Shown piece after piece: positions 25,992 to 34,174 of a stretch of 60,529 nt of DNA. How positions within the stretch are numbered: position 1 is the first letter of the stretch; every line of letters starts with the position of its first letter. The notes under the pieces were generated by a model that ran no database searches, had not been told where the DNA came from, and saw only the letters and a program-made list of their open reading frames with translations. The position numbers and the translations under genes were made by a program. Source of the DNA: VRUE01 sp040879985 (GTDB lineage: Bacteria > Actinomycetota > Thermoleophilia > Solirubrobacterales > 70-9); assembly GCA_040879985.1 (NCBI GenBank), contig JBBDJH010000022.1, positions 1-60,529 on the forward strand. Direction: 5' to 3'.

Positions 25992-26048
25992 GGCCGGAAA
26001 GCTACAGGCGGAGGACTGGCTGGTCGGTCAGCTAAGCTTCTCCGAGCT

Positions 26049-26066
26049 ATTGACTGACCAGTCAAT
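26049..26066. promoter_or_regulatory. TetR-type operator upstream of the acyl-CoA dehydrogenase
   Basis: ATTGACTG-AC-CAGTCAAT: perfect 8-bp arms with a 2-base centre, 40 bases before the ATG at 26106. It matches the operator at 19168-19183 in 14 of 15 shared bases, so one TetR-family repressor should control both beta-oxidation loci. The divergent CWB2 gene starts at 25991 and could be affected as well. Confidence 0.75.
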
Positions 26067-26105
26067 CAACGAGCTAGACAAGCGATCGCGCGACGAGGGA
26101 GACCG

Positions 26106-27383
26106 ATGGATTTCGCACTGAACGAGGAGCAGCAGGAGTTCAAGGACAGCGCCCGGGCCTTCGCCCGCGACGTGATCCGCCCCGCCGCGCGCAAGCACGA
26201 CGAAGAGGAGAGCACCCCCTGGGAGGTGATCAGGGAGGCGCGAAAGCAGGGCTTCCAGGGCCTCGAGGCGATCCAGCGCTCGGCCTCCGACGCCGACGGG
26301 CAGATGCAGGTGATCAGCGCCGAAGAGTTCCACTGGGGCTGCGCCGGGATCGCCCTCGCGGTCTCCGGCTCCGGCCTCGCCGCCGCCGGGATCGCCTCCT
26401 CCGGCACCCCCGAGCAGATCGCCCGGTGGGTCCCCGAGTGCTTCGGCGCCGGCGAGGAGGTCAAGCTCGGCGCCTACGCGGTCACCGAGCCGCAGGCAGG
26501 CTCCGACGTGAAGAGCCTGAAGACGACGGCGAAGCGCGACGGTGACGAGTGGGTCCTCAACGGCACCAAGGTCTTCATCACCAACGGCGGCATCGCCGAC
26601 GTGCACGTCGTCGTCGCCACCGTCGACCCCGCCCTCGGCACCCGCGGCCAGGCCTCCTTCGTGATCGGCAAGGACACCCCCGGCCTCAGCCAGGGCAAGA
26701 AGGAGTCGAAGCTCGGCATCCGCGCCTCGCACACCGCCGAGATCATCCTCGAGGACTGCCGCATCCCGGTCGAGAACCTGCTCGGCGGCGAGGAGAAGCT
26801 GGAGAAGAAGCTGCAGCGCGGGCGGGAAGGCAAGAAATCGCGCGGCGCCGACGCACTGGCGACTTTCGAGATCACCCGGCCGCTGGTCGGCGCCTCCGCT
26901 CTGGGGATCGCCCAGGCCGCCTACGAGTGGACGCTCGAGTACCTCGACGGCCAGTCCGAGGGCGGCACGCCGCTGCTGCAGACGCAGCGCATCCAGCAGA
27001 CCCTGGCCGACGTCGCCACCGAGATCGAATCGGCCCGCCTGCTGGTCCAGCGGGCCGCCTGGATGGGTCGCAACGGGATCCCGATGCGCGGCGGCCAGGG
27101 CTCGATGTCGAAGCTCAAGGCCGGCGACGTGACGATGTGGGCGACGACGACTTTGATGGACCTGGTCGGCCCCGACGCCTGGAGCACCGCGAGCCCGCTG
27201 GAGAAGTTCTTCCGCGACGCCAAGATCTACCAGCTCTTCGAGGGCACGGCGGAGATCCAGCGGATGGTCATCTCGCGCATGCAGGCGCGCGAATACGCGG
27301 AGCGCCTCGGCTACGCGGCCGAAGTCGTCGCCGCGGCGGAGAAAGCCGCCGGGCAGGCGGACAAAGAGCCCGTCGCTGCATAG
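26106..27383 (+). CDS. Acyl-CoA dehydrogenase
   Basis: 425-residue FAD-dependent acyl-CoA dehydrogenase. It carries FALNEEQQEFKDSARAFARD at the N-terminus, KLGAYAVTEPQAGSDVKSLKT (FAD contact), WVLNGTKVFITNGGIADV, and the C-terminal YQLFEGTAEIQRMVISRM with the catalytic Glu of the EGTxEIQ motif. It is therefore a complete homomeric-type enzyme, unlike the pair at 20423-22708. A stretch LGGEEKLEKKLQRGREGKKS at about residues 224-243 is longer than usual and charged. It is under the 26049-26066 operator. Confidence 0.9.
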   Translation: MDFALNEEQQEFKDSARAFARDVIRPAARKHDEEESTPWEVIREARKQGFQGLEAIQRSASDADGQMQVISAEEFHWGCAGIALAVSGSGLAAAGIASSGTPEQIARWVPECFGAGEEVKLGAYAVTEPQAGSDVKSLKTTAKRDGDEWVLNGTKVFITNGGIADVHVVVATVDPALGTRGQASFVIGKDTPGLSQGKKESKLGIRASHTAEIILEDCRIPVENLLGGEEKLEKKLQRGREGKKSRGADALATFEITRPLVGASALGIAQAAYEWTLEYLDGQSEGGTPLLQTQRIQQTLADVATEIESARLLVQRAAWMGRNGIPMRGGQGSMSKLKAGDVTMWATTTLMDLVGPDAWSTASPLEKFFRDAKIYQLFEGTAEIQRMVISRMQAREYAERLGYAAEVVAAAEKAAGQADKEPVAA

Positions 27384-27444
27384 CGTTTTGCAGCGATAAA
27401 GCGCGCCGCGGGCCGGGTTTTGGCCTTCGCTAGCCTCCCCCGCC

Positions 27445-28629
27445 ATGCTTAAGACACGCCTTGCCCCGGCGGCAGCGGTCGCCGCCGTGGCGGCGTTCGT
27501 CGTCCTGCTCCTCGGGGGCGGCGCCGCGACCGCCGAGGACATCTACGAGAAGCAGGAAGCCAAGGAAGCGAAGCTCTCTGAGGTTCGCGAGCGCAAGGGC
27601 GTCCTGACGACGACGATCTCGCGCTTCCGCGACCGGATCGAACGGCTGACCGACGAAGTGGCGGTGCTGCGCGGGCAGGAGGCGGCGACGGAGCAGCGGC
27701 TCGCAGCCAAGCAGGCCGAACTGAACCGGGCCGTCGACGAGCTCGAGGTCGCCAAGAAGCACCTCGCCGTGGTCAGGGCGCGGCTCAAGCGGGCGCTGAT
27801 CTCGCTGCGCGAGCGCCTGGTGGCGATCTATGAGTCCGGCACCCCGGACATCCTCAGCGTGCTGGTCGAGTCGGGCGGCTACGAGGAGCTGATCAACCGC
27901 ACCGAGTATCTGAATCGGATCAACGGGCTCGACGAAGCGGTCGTCACCCGCGTCCGCGACCTGCGCGACCAGATCAAGAGCACGGTCGCCCGGCTGCGCT
28001 CGGCGAAGAACCGGATCGAAAGCGCCCGCGACGCGATCGCAGCCGAAGAGCAGGCCCTGGCGAGCGCCCGCTCAGCCGTGCAGAGCCACCAGGCGAAGCT
28101 GGTCTCCGTGCGTCGCCAGCGCGAGGCGGCGCTGGCGACGCTCAGCGACCACGAGCACGAGATCGAGGGCGATTTGGCCGCGCTGCAGGCGGATATCGCC
28201 GCGCGGCTGCAGTCGACCTCCTCCTCGCCGCTGCCCGCCGGCCCGGTCCGTTACGGCTCGGGGTCGATGGTCTGGCCGGTCGACGGCCCGGTCGTCTCCG
28301 GCTTCGGCCCGCGCTGGGGCAGCCTGCACGAGGGCATCGACATCGCGGTGCCCGCGGGGACGCCGATCCGCGCCGCCGACGCCGGCTCGGTCGTCCTGGT
28401 CCAGTCCGAAAGCGGCAGCGGCGGCTACGGCAACTTCACCTGCCTCGACCATGGCGGCGGCTTGCAGACCTGCTACGCCCACCAGTCCTCCTTCGCGGTC
28501 ACCTCCGGCAGCGTCTCGCAGGGCGACGTGATTGGCTACGTCGGCTGCACCGGCCACTGCTACGGCGACCACCTCCACTTCGAGGTGCGGATAAGCGGCG
28601 CCCCCACCGATCCGTTGGGCTACCTGTAG
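27445..28629 (+). CDS. M23 family peptidase with coiled coil (murein hydrolase or activator)
   Basis: 394-residue secreted protein. A signal peptide or N-terminal anchor covers about residues 8-30 (AAAVAAVAAFVVLLLGGGAA). It is followed by long coiled coils at about 35-125 and 165-265 and a C-terminal LytM/M23 domain from about 280. Zinc motifs are visible: HEGIDIAVP (HxxxD) and GDHLHFEVRISG (HxH). The layout matches EnvC/RipA-type peptidoglycan hydrolases or activators acting at cell division. The start ATG is the first in frame. Confidence 0.88.
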   Translation: MLKTRLAPAAAVAAVAAFVVLLLGGGAATAEDIYEKQEAKEAKLSEVRERKGVLTTTISRFRDRIERLTDEVAVLRGQEAATEQRLAAKQAELNRAVDELEVAKKHLAVVRARLKRALISLRERLVAIYESGTPDILSVLVESGGYEELINRTEYLNRINGLDEAVVTRVRDLRDQIKSTVARLRSAKNRIESARDAIAAEEQALASARSAVQSHQAKLVSVRRQREAALATLSDHEHEIEGDLAALQADIAARLQSTSSSPLPAGPVRYGSGSMVWPVDGPVVSGFGPRWGSLHEGIDIAVPAGTPIRAADAGSVVLVQSESGSGGYGNFTCLDHGGGLQTCYAHQSSFAVTSGSVSQGDVIGYVGCTGHCYGDHLHFEVRISGAPTDPLGYL

Positions 28630-28729
28630 GGGGAGGGTCCCCGCCTGTCGGGACGCTGAACTACCTAGAATTAGTACGAATTTCGGTTACCGATCATGCG
28701 GGCGTGAGAGCCTGGGTAGAGGCAATCGA

Positions 28730-29395
28730 ATGATCCGCCAGGCTCGGACCTATCTAGTCGGCGCAATCTCGGGTACGACCCTGATCGCCGCCGCGATCGT
28801 CGCCTTCGTCCTGCTGGTTTCCCTGCAGACCCTGCGCGACTGGCCCTTGGCCGATCTCGGCCTCGGCGGCGGCGATTCCCCGGCTGAGGTCACGGACGCG
28901 CCGGGGAGCAGCGCGGCGGCCGGCGGCTCGTCGTCCAGCGACGCTGGGGCTGGGCCAGGCGGCAGCAGTGCCTCCTCGGCCGCAGGCGGCGGCGGGCGGG
29001 GAGGCGGCGACCCCAACGACGGGACCGGATCGCCGTCGCCGGGCGCACCAACCGCGGACGCGCCCGGCTCGGCCCCGGCGGAGGGCGGTTCCGGCCCGGC
29101 GCAGTCGGGCTCCCCGGCGGACGCGGCCTCGGCGGGCCGCGGATCCGGCGGCGGGGCGACCAACCCTCCAACCTCCGGCAGCGGCGCAGGCAGCGGCACC
29201 TCGACCTCCGGGGCACTGACCGACACCGTCAACGAGACCGTCTCCGGCGTCGATCAGGCGACCGGCGGAGCGCTCAGCGGCAGCGGCGCCACCGAAGACG
29301 TCGTCAACGGCGTCGCCGGCCCCGAATCGACGGTCGACAAGACTGTCGAGAACGTCAAAGACACGGTCGATGGCTTGCTCGGCAACGGGCGCTAG
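28730..29395 (+). CDS. Membrane-anchored low-complexity secreted protein
   Basis: 221 residues: one N-terminal membrane segment at about 10-32 (YLVGAISGTTLIAAAIVAFV), then about 115 residues of Ser/Gly/Pro/Ala-rich linker, then a short hydrophilic C-terminus with repeated TV/DTVxxTV units (TDTVNETVSGVDQATGG, DKTVENVKDTVDGLLG). No catalytic motif. A surface-exposed spacer protein is the most that can be said. It sits between the M23 peptidase and lysA, and an envelope role fits its neighbour. Confidence 0.6.
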   Translation: MIRQARTYLVGAISGTTLIAAAIVAFVLLVSLQTLRDWPLADLGLGGGDSPAEVTDAPGSSAAAGGSSSSDAGAGPGGSSASSAAGGGGRGGGDPNDGTGSPSPGAPTADAPGSAPAEGGSGPAQSGSPADAASAGRGSGGGATNPPTSGSGAGSGTSTSGALTDTVNETVSGVDQATGGALSGSGATEDVVNGVAGPESTVDKTVENVKDTVDGLLGNGR

Positions 29396-29430
29396 CCGAC
29401 CTTTCCGCCATACCGTCACAATGCCGTCCG

Positions 29431-30741
29431 ATGCCCGAGCGCGGACAGGCAGGCGCGGTCGCGGACCCGATCGCGGGCTCGCCGGTCTACCCGGCGGGCA
29501 GCCGCGTGAACGAGCGCGGCCATCTCGAGATCGCCGGCTGTGATGTCATCGAGCTCGCCGTCGAGTTCGGCACGCCGGCCTACATCTACGCCGAGGATGA
29601 GATGCGGGCGCGGGCCGGTGCCTACCGCGAGGCGTTCGAACGCCGCGGCAGCGATTTCGAAGTCCTCTTCGCGAGCAAGGCCTTCCCCTGCACCGCCGCC
29701 TACCGCCTCTTCGCCGAGCAGGGCCTCTCGGTCGACGTCGCCTCCGGCGGCGAGCTGCACATCGCCCTGCGCGCCGGCTTCGATCCGGCCCGGATCCACA
29801 TGCACGGCAACAACAAGAGCGACGAGGAGATCCTCTTCGCCGCGCGGGCCGGCGTCGGCCACCTGATCCTCGACTCCTTCGACGAGATCGAGAGGTGCGA
29901 GCGGCTGCTCGAGCAACCGCAGGACGTGCTGATCCGGGTGACGCCGGGGATCAAGCCCTCGACCCACGACTACATCACCACCGGGCAGCTCGACTCGAAG
30001 TTCGGCTTCGGCCTCGAGGAGGGGCTGGCGGCACGGGCGATCGAGCGCGTGCTCGGCTCGGACGTCCTCAACCTGGTCGGACTGCACGCCCACATCGGCT
30101 CGCAGATCTTCGAGCTGGAGCCCTACGCGCTGGCGATCCGGGCGCTCGGCGAGCTGGCCGGCGAGTGGTGCCGCCTGGTCAACGTCGGCGGTGGGCTCGG
30201 GATCGCCTACAGCGCCGCGGACGAGCCCCCATCGATCGATTCCTACGTCGAGGTCAAGGCGCGCGGCGTCGCCGACGTCTTCGGCGAGGGCGTGCGCATC
30301 CTGATCGAGCCGGGCCGCTCGCTGGTCGGCAATGCCGGCATCACCGCCTACCGGCTCGGCACCGTCAAGGAGATTCCGGGGATCCGCACCTACGTCGCGG
30401 TCGACGGCGGCATGTCGGACAACATGCGGCCGATGCTCTATGGCTCGCGCTACGAGGCGCTGATCGCCGACCGCGCCGGCGCCGCCCCCGACACGGCCGC
30501 CACGGTCGCCGGCATGCACTGCGAGTCCGGCGACGTCCTCGTCCGCGACGCGATGCTGGCGGCGCCCACGGTCGGCGACGTGCTGGTCACCCCGGCGACC
30601 GGCGCCTACGGCCACGCGATGGCGAGCAACTACAACGGCGTCACCCGGCCGCCGGTGATCTTCTGCCGCGACGGCGAGGCCCGCGTCGTCGTCCGCCGCG
30701 AGACCTACGAGGACCTGACGGGACGCGACGTCGATGGTTAG
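29431..30741 (+). CDS. lysA: Diaminopimelate decarboxylase
   Basis: 436-residue PLP enzyme that decarboxylates meso-diaminopimelate to lysine, the last step of lysine synthesis. Motifs: VLFASKAFPC with the PLP lysine (about residue 77), GLHAHIGSQIFE (about 210-221), NVGGGLGIAY, EPGRSLVGNAG for phosphate binding, and HCESGDVLVRDA with the catalytic cysteine from the partner subunit. It heads the lysA-hom-thrC-thrB cluster. There are only about 35 bases between the preceding gene and its start and no riboswitch; an ATG at 29421 is out of frame. Confidence 0.94.
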   Translation: MPERGQAGAVADPIAGSPVYPAGSRVNERGHLEIAGCDVIELAVEFGTPAYIYAEDEMRARAGAYREAFERRGSDFEVLFASKAFPCTAAYRLFAEQGLSVDVASGGELHIALRAGFDPARIHMHGNNKSDEEILFAARAGVGHLILDSFDEIERCERLLEQPQDVLIRVTPGIKPSTHDYITTGQLDSKFGFGLEEGLAARAIERVLGSDVLNLVGLHAHIGSQIFELEPYALAIRALGELAGEWCRLVNVGGGLGIAYSAADEPPSIDSYVEVKARGVADVFGEGVRILIEPGRSLVGNAGITAYRLGTVKEIPGIRTYVAVDGGMSDNMRPMLYGSRYEALIADRAGAAPDTAATVAGMHCESGDVLVRDAMLAAPTVGDVLVTPATGAYGHAMASNYNGVTRPPVIFCRDGEARVVVRRETYEDLTGRDVDG

Positions 30742-30780
30742 AGCCCGTTCGAAAACCCCCCGCGCACGCCTGGCGGCGGC

Positions 30781-30870
30781 GGACCGGCGCGGTGCGGCGT
30801 CCTCAGTCGGCCAAATAGCGCTGCTATTCGGCCTCCCTGCGTCCTTGCCCCGCTTGGTCCGGCGCACGCC
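30781..30870. repeat. Structured intergenic element, family B copy 1
   Basis: Between lysA and hom. Outer arms GGACC (30781-30785) and GGTCC (30856-30860) enclose an inner hairpin AATAGC-GCT-GCTATT flanked by GGCC/GGCC. The cores GGCGTCCTC-A-GTCG (left) and CTCCCTGCGTCCTTG followed by GCTTGG (right) are nearly identical to those at 44420-44512, while the hairpin sequence differs. Conserved cores with a changed but still paired stem suggest a structured repeat or RNA. Confidence 0.6.
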
Positions 30871-30893
30871 AGTCGCACACGTGGAGTTTCCGA

Positions 30894-32120
30894 ATGGGCT
30901 CTGAGCCGGTGCGGATCGGGCTGCTCGGGCGCGGCACGGTCGGCGGCGCCTTCGCGGCGCTGCTCGGCGAGCGCGCCGCGGCGATCGAGGCGGCGACCGG
31001 GCGGTGGCCGGAGCCGGTCGGCCCGCTGACCCGCAGCGAGGGCGATTTCGGCGAGATCCTCGCCGGCTCCGACCTGGTCGTCGAGCTGATCGGCGGCACC
31101 GAACCGGCCCGCGCCTACGTGCTCGAGGCGCTGCGCGCCGGGCGGCCGGTCGTCACCGCCAACAAGCAGCTGCTCGCCCAGCACGGCGACGAGCTGTTCG
31201 GCGCCGCCCGCGAGGCCGGCGTGCAGCTGCGCTTCGAGGCCGCCGTGGCGGGCGTGATCCCGATCGTGCGGACGATCCAGGAGAGCTTCGGCGTGACCGA
31301 GATCGACAAGGTCTTCGGCATCGTCAACGGGACGACCAACTTCATCCTCAGCGAGATGGCCGCCAGCGGCGCCGCCTACGAGCAGGTCCTGGCCAGGGCG
31401 CAGGAGCTCGGCTACGCCGAGGCCGACCCGAGCGACGACGTCAACGGCGCCGACGCCGCGGCGAAGATGGCGATCCTCGCCCGGCTCGCCTTCCACACGC
31501 CGGTCAGCCTCGACCAGGTCCCCTACGAGGGGATCGAGGCGGTCACTGCCGACGACCTCGCCTACGCCAAGGAGCTCGGCCTCTCGCTGAAGCTGCTCGG
31601 CGTCGCCGAGCGGCGCGACGGCGGGATCAGCGTCCGCGTCTTCCCCTGCTTCCTCTACGGCGGCCACCCGCTGGCGCCGATCGGCGGTCCCTTCAACGCG
31701 GTGATGGTCGAGGCGCCGGCGATCACCGAGGTGACGATGTCGGGGCCCGGCGCCGGCGGGGTCGAGACCGCCTCGGCGGTGCTCGGCGACGTCGTCTCGA
31801 TCCTCTCCGGCGACGCGCCGGTGCACGAGGCGCGTGCCCGGCTGCCGCTGGTCGCCGACGTCAGCTCGTCCTTCTACCTGCACCTCGAGGTCGCCGACGA
31901 GCCCGGCGTGCTCGCCCGCATCGCCCAGGTGCTGGGCGAGAAGGAGATCTCGGTGAAGAGCGTCGTCCAGCGCGGCATCGGCGACGACGCCCGCCTGGTG
32001 ATGGTCGTCCACGAGTGCCTCGAGTCGAGCTTCGCGGCGGCGGTCGAGCAGATCGGCGGGCTGCGGGACGTGCGAGCGCAACCCCGCTTCATCAGGGTTA
32101 TCGAGGAGGAGTTCGTTTGA
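30894..32120 (+). CDS. hom: Homoserine dehydrogenase with C-terminal ACT domain
   Basis: 408 residues. The NAD(P)-binding start is VRIGLLGRGTVGGAF, then ANKQLLAQHG, FEAAVAGVIPIVR, the catalytic block GIVNGTTNFIL (about residues 140-150), and AQELGYAEADPSDDVNGADAAAK. Residues from about 325 form an ACT domain (FYLHLEVADEPGVLARIAQVL), the usual site of threonine feedback inhibition. It reduces aspartate semialdehyde to homoserine. GTGGAG at 30881-30886 serves as ribosome site. Its TGA lies within the TTG start of thrC, so the three threonine genes are coupled. Confidence 0.94.
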   Translation: MGSEPVRIGLLGRGTVGGAFAALLGERAAAIEAATGRWPEPVGPLTRSEGDFGEILAGSDLVVELIGGTEPARAYVLEALRAGRPVVTANKQLLAQHGDELFGAAREAGVQLRFEAAVAGVIPIVRTIQESFGVTEIDKVFGIVNGTTNFILSEMAASGAAYEQVLARAQELGYAEADPSDDVNGADAAAKMAILARLAFHTPVSLDQVPYEGIEAVTADDLAYAKELGLSLKLLGVAERRDGGISVRVFPCFLYGGHPLAPIGGPFNAVMVEAPAITEVTMSGPGAGGVETASAVLGDVVSILSGDAPVHEARARLPLVADVSSSFYLHLEVADEPGVLARIAQVLGEKEISVKSVVQRGIGDDARLVMVVHECLESSFAAAVEQIGGLRDVRAQPRFIRVIEEEFV

Positions 32121-33154
32121 GCCCGGTCCCCCTGATCGAGCGATACAGAGACAAGTTGCCGCTGGAGGACGGGGATCCGGTCGTCTCGCTCAACGAGGGA
32201 TCGACGCCGCTGATCGAGGCCCACCGGCTCTCCGAGCGCCTCGGCGTGCGGGCCTACCTGAAGTTCGAGGGGGCCAACCCGACCGGGTCGTTCAAGGACC
32301 GGGGGATGACCGTGGCGGTCTCGCGGGCCAAGGGCCGCGGGGCGGAGGCGGTGATCTGCGCCTCGACCGGCAACACCGCGGCCAGCGCCGCCGCCTACGC
32401 GGCGCGGGCGGGAATGCGCGGGGCGGTGATCGTGCCGGAGGGCAAGATCGCGATCGGCAAGCTCGCCCAGGCGCTGATGCACGGCGCCCGCGTCGTCGCT
32501 CTGCAGGGCAACTTCGACGAGGCGCTGCAGATCGTCCGCGAGCTCGCCCAGCGCCACCCGATCGAGCTGGTCAACTCGGTCAACCCCTACCGGATCGAGG
32601 GCCAGAAGACGGCCGCATTCGAGGTCGTCGAGGAGCTCGGCGAGGCCCCCGGGGCGCTGGCGATCCCGGTCGGCAACGCCGGCAACGTGACCGCCTACTG
32701 GCGCGGCTTCGAGGAGCTCGGGGCGGCGCCGGTCGTCTACGGCTTCCAGGCCGAGGGGGCCGCGCCGCTGGTCCAGGGCACCCCGGTCGCCGACCCGGAG
32801 ACGGTCGCCTCGGCGATCAGGATCGGCAACCCGGCGCGCTGGGAGGAGGCGATGGCGGCGTTCACCGGCTCGCGCGGCCGGGTGGCGGCGGTCTCCGACC
32901 AGCAGATCCTCGACGCCTACCACTGGCTGGCGGCCAGCGAGGGGGTCTTCTGCGAGCCGGCCTCGGCCGCCTCGGTCGCCGGCCTGCTCGCCCACGGGCT
33001 GCCGGTAGCCGACGGCGCGGCGCCGCCCGAATCGGTCGTCTGCGTGCTCACCGGCCACGGCCTCAAGGACCCCGACACGGCCCTCTCCGAAGCCCCGCCG
33101 GTGATCAACTGCGAGAACGACCTCGGCGCGGTCGAGCGCGCGGTGTTCGATTGA
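32117..33154 (+). CDS. thrC: Threonine synthase
   Basis: 345-residue PLP enzyme converting O-phosphohomoserine to threonine. It starts with TTG overlapping the hom stop (TTGA). Visible motifs: LNEGSTPLIEAHRLSERLG, the PLP lysine in GANPTGSFKDRGMTVAV (about residue 61), CASTGNTAASAAAYAARAGM, and VPVGNAGNVTAYWRGF binding the PLP phosphate. Length matches the short bacterial class. Downstream thrB again overlaps by TTGA. Confidence 0.94.
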   Translation: MSPVPLIERYRDKLPLEDGDPVVSLNEGSTPLIEAHRLSERLGVRAYLKFEGANPTGSFKDRGMTVAVSRAKGRGAEAVICASTGNTAASAAAYAARAGMRGAVIVPEGKIAIGKLAQALMHGARVVALQGNFDEALQIVRELAQRHPIELVNSVNPYRIEGQKTAAFEVVEELGEAPGALAIPVGNAGNVTAYWRGFEELGAAPVVYGFQAEGAAPLVQGTPVADPETVASAIRIGNPARWEEAMAAFTGSRGRVAAVSDQQILDAYHWLAASEGVFCEPASAASVAGLLAHGLPVADGAAPPESVVCVLTGHGLKDPDTALSEAPPVINCENDLGAVERAVFD

Positions 33155-34032
33155 CCGCCCGCCACCGGCTCGTCCGCGTGCCCGCCTCCTCGGCCAACCT
33201 CGGGCCGGGGTACGACACGATGGCGGCGGCGCTCGACCTCTTCCTCGAGCTCGAGGTCGAGGAGGCGGGCGAGTTCGGCTTCGACCCGGGCCCGCTCGAG
33301 CTGCCGACCGGGCGCGACAACCTGATCGTGCGCGCCTTCGAGAGCCTGCGTCCGGCCGACGGGATCGCCTTCCGCCTCAAGCAGGGCATACCGCTGGCCC
33401 GCGGGCTCGGCTCGAGCGCGGCGGCGATCGTCGCCGGTCTGGTCGCCGCCGACCACCTCTACGAGCTGGCGCTCTCCGCCGAGCAGCTGCTGGTCCGGGC
33501 GACCGAGATCGAGGGGCATCCGGACAACGTCGCGGCGGCGATCTACGGCGGCTTCGTCGTCTGCGGCCCGGGCGCGGACGGAGCGCCGAGCGCCGCCCGC
33601 TTCGATCCGCCCGGCGGGCTGGAGGGAATCGTCGCGATCCCCGCCGAGGAGGTCTCGACCGAGCGGGCCCGCGAGGCGATCCCGGCCGAGATCCCGCTCG
33701 GCGACGCCGTCGCCAACATCGCCGCCGCCTCGCGTCTGGTGCTCGGCCTGCAGCGCGCCGACCTCGACCTCGTCGCCGCCGGCCTCGCCGACCGCATCCA
33801 CCAGCCGCGCCGCCGCGACCTCTACCCGCGCTCGATGGACCTTGTCGACTCCGCCCGCGAGCTGGGCGCCCTCGGGGCGACGATCTCCGGCGCCGGTTCG
33901 ACCGTCCTCGTCTGGACCACCTGGCAGGACGCCGGCAAGGTCGCCGAGCAGCTCGAGCGCCGCTGCGCCGGCTGGGCCGAGGTCCGCCGCCTGCCCTTCA
34001 CCCCCCACGGCGCCGACGTCCCGGAGTTGTAG
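33151..34032 (+). CDS. thrB: Homoserine kinase (GHMP family)
   Basis: 293 residues; phosphorylates homoserine with ATP. GHMP motifs: VPASSANLGPGYDTMAAAL (motif 1, about residues 10-28), the ATP loop IPLARGLGSSAAAIVAGL (about 80-97), EGHPDNVAAAIYGGFV, and C-terminal ATISGAGSTVLVW (motif 3). The TTG start overlaps the thrC stop by 4 bases. It is the end of the hom-thrC-thrB unit; the family A hairpin starts 15 bases after its stop. Confidence 0.93.
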   Translation: MTARHRLVRVPASSANLGPGYDTMAAALDLFLELEVEEAGEFGFDPGPLELPTGRDNLIVRAFESLRPADGIAFRLKQGIPLARGLGSSAAAIVAGLVAADHLYELALSAEQLLVRATEIEGHPDNVAAAIYGGFVVCGPGADGAPSAARFDPPGGLEGIVAIPAEEVSTERAREAIPAEIPLGDAVANIAAASRLVLGLQRADLDLVAAGLADRIHQPRRRDLYPRSMDLVDSARELGALGATISGAGSTVLVWTTWQDAGKVAEQLERRCAGWAEVRRLPFTPHGADVPEL

Positions 34033-34047
34033 CGGTCGAACCTGTCT

Positions 34048-34076
34048 TTTCCCGCGCATATCGCGGGTAAGTGCAG
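34048..34076. repeat. Intergenic hairpin, family A copy 2
   Basis: CCCGCG (34051-34056) and CGCGGG (34062-34067) with loop CATAT, flanked by TTT on the left and TAAGTGCAGG on the right. Stem, loop type and right flank match 14534-14563 almost base for base. It lies after thrB and before the gltB promoter, where a terminator would be expected. Confidence 0.65.
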
Positions 34077-34174
34077 GGTCGTTGATCGGGGCGCCCGCCG
34101 TCCCTATAATCCGCCAACCTGTCAACCCGTCGCGCGCCCGCTCGGAGAAGGCGCGGAAACCGGGAGGTCGAGAG

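Noticed and set aside
29396..29430. Lysine riboswitch before lysA
   Set aside because: The gap is only 35 bases and holds no aptamer-like structure.
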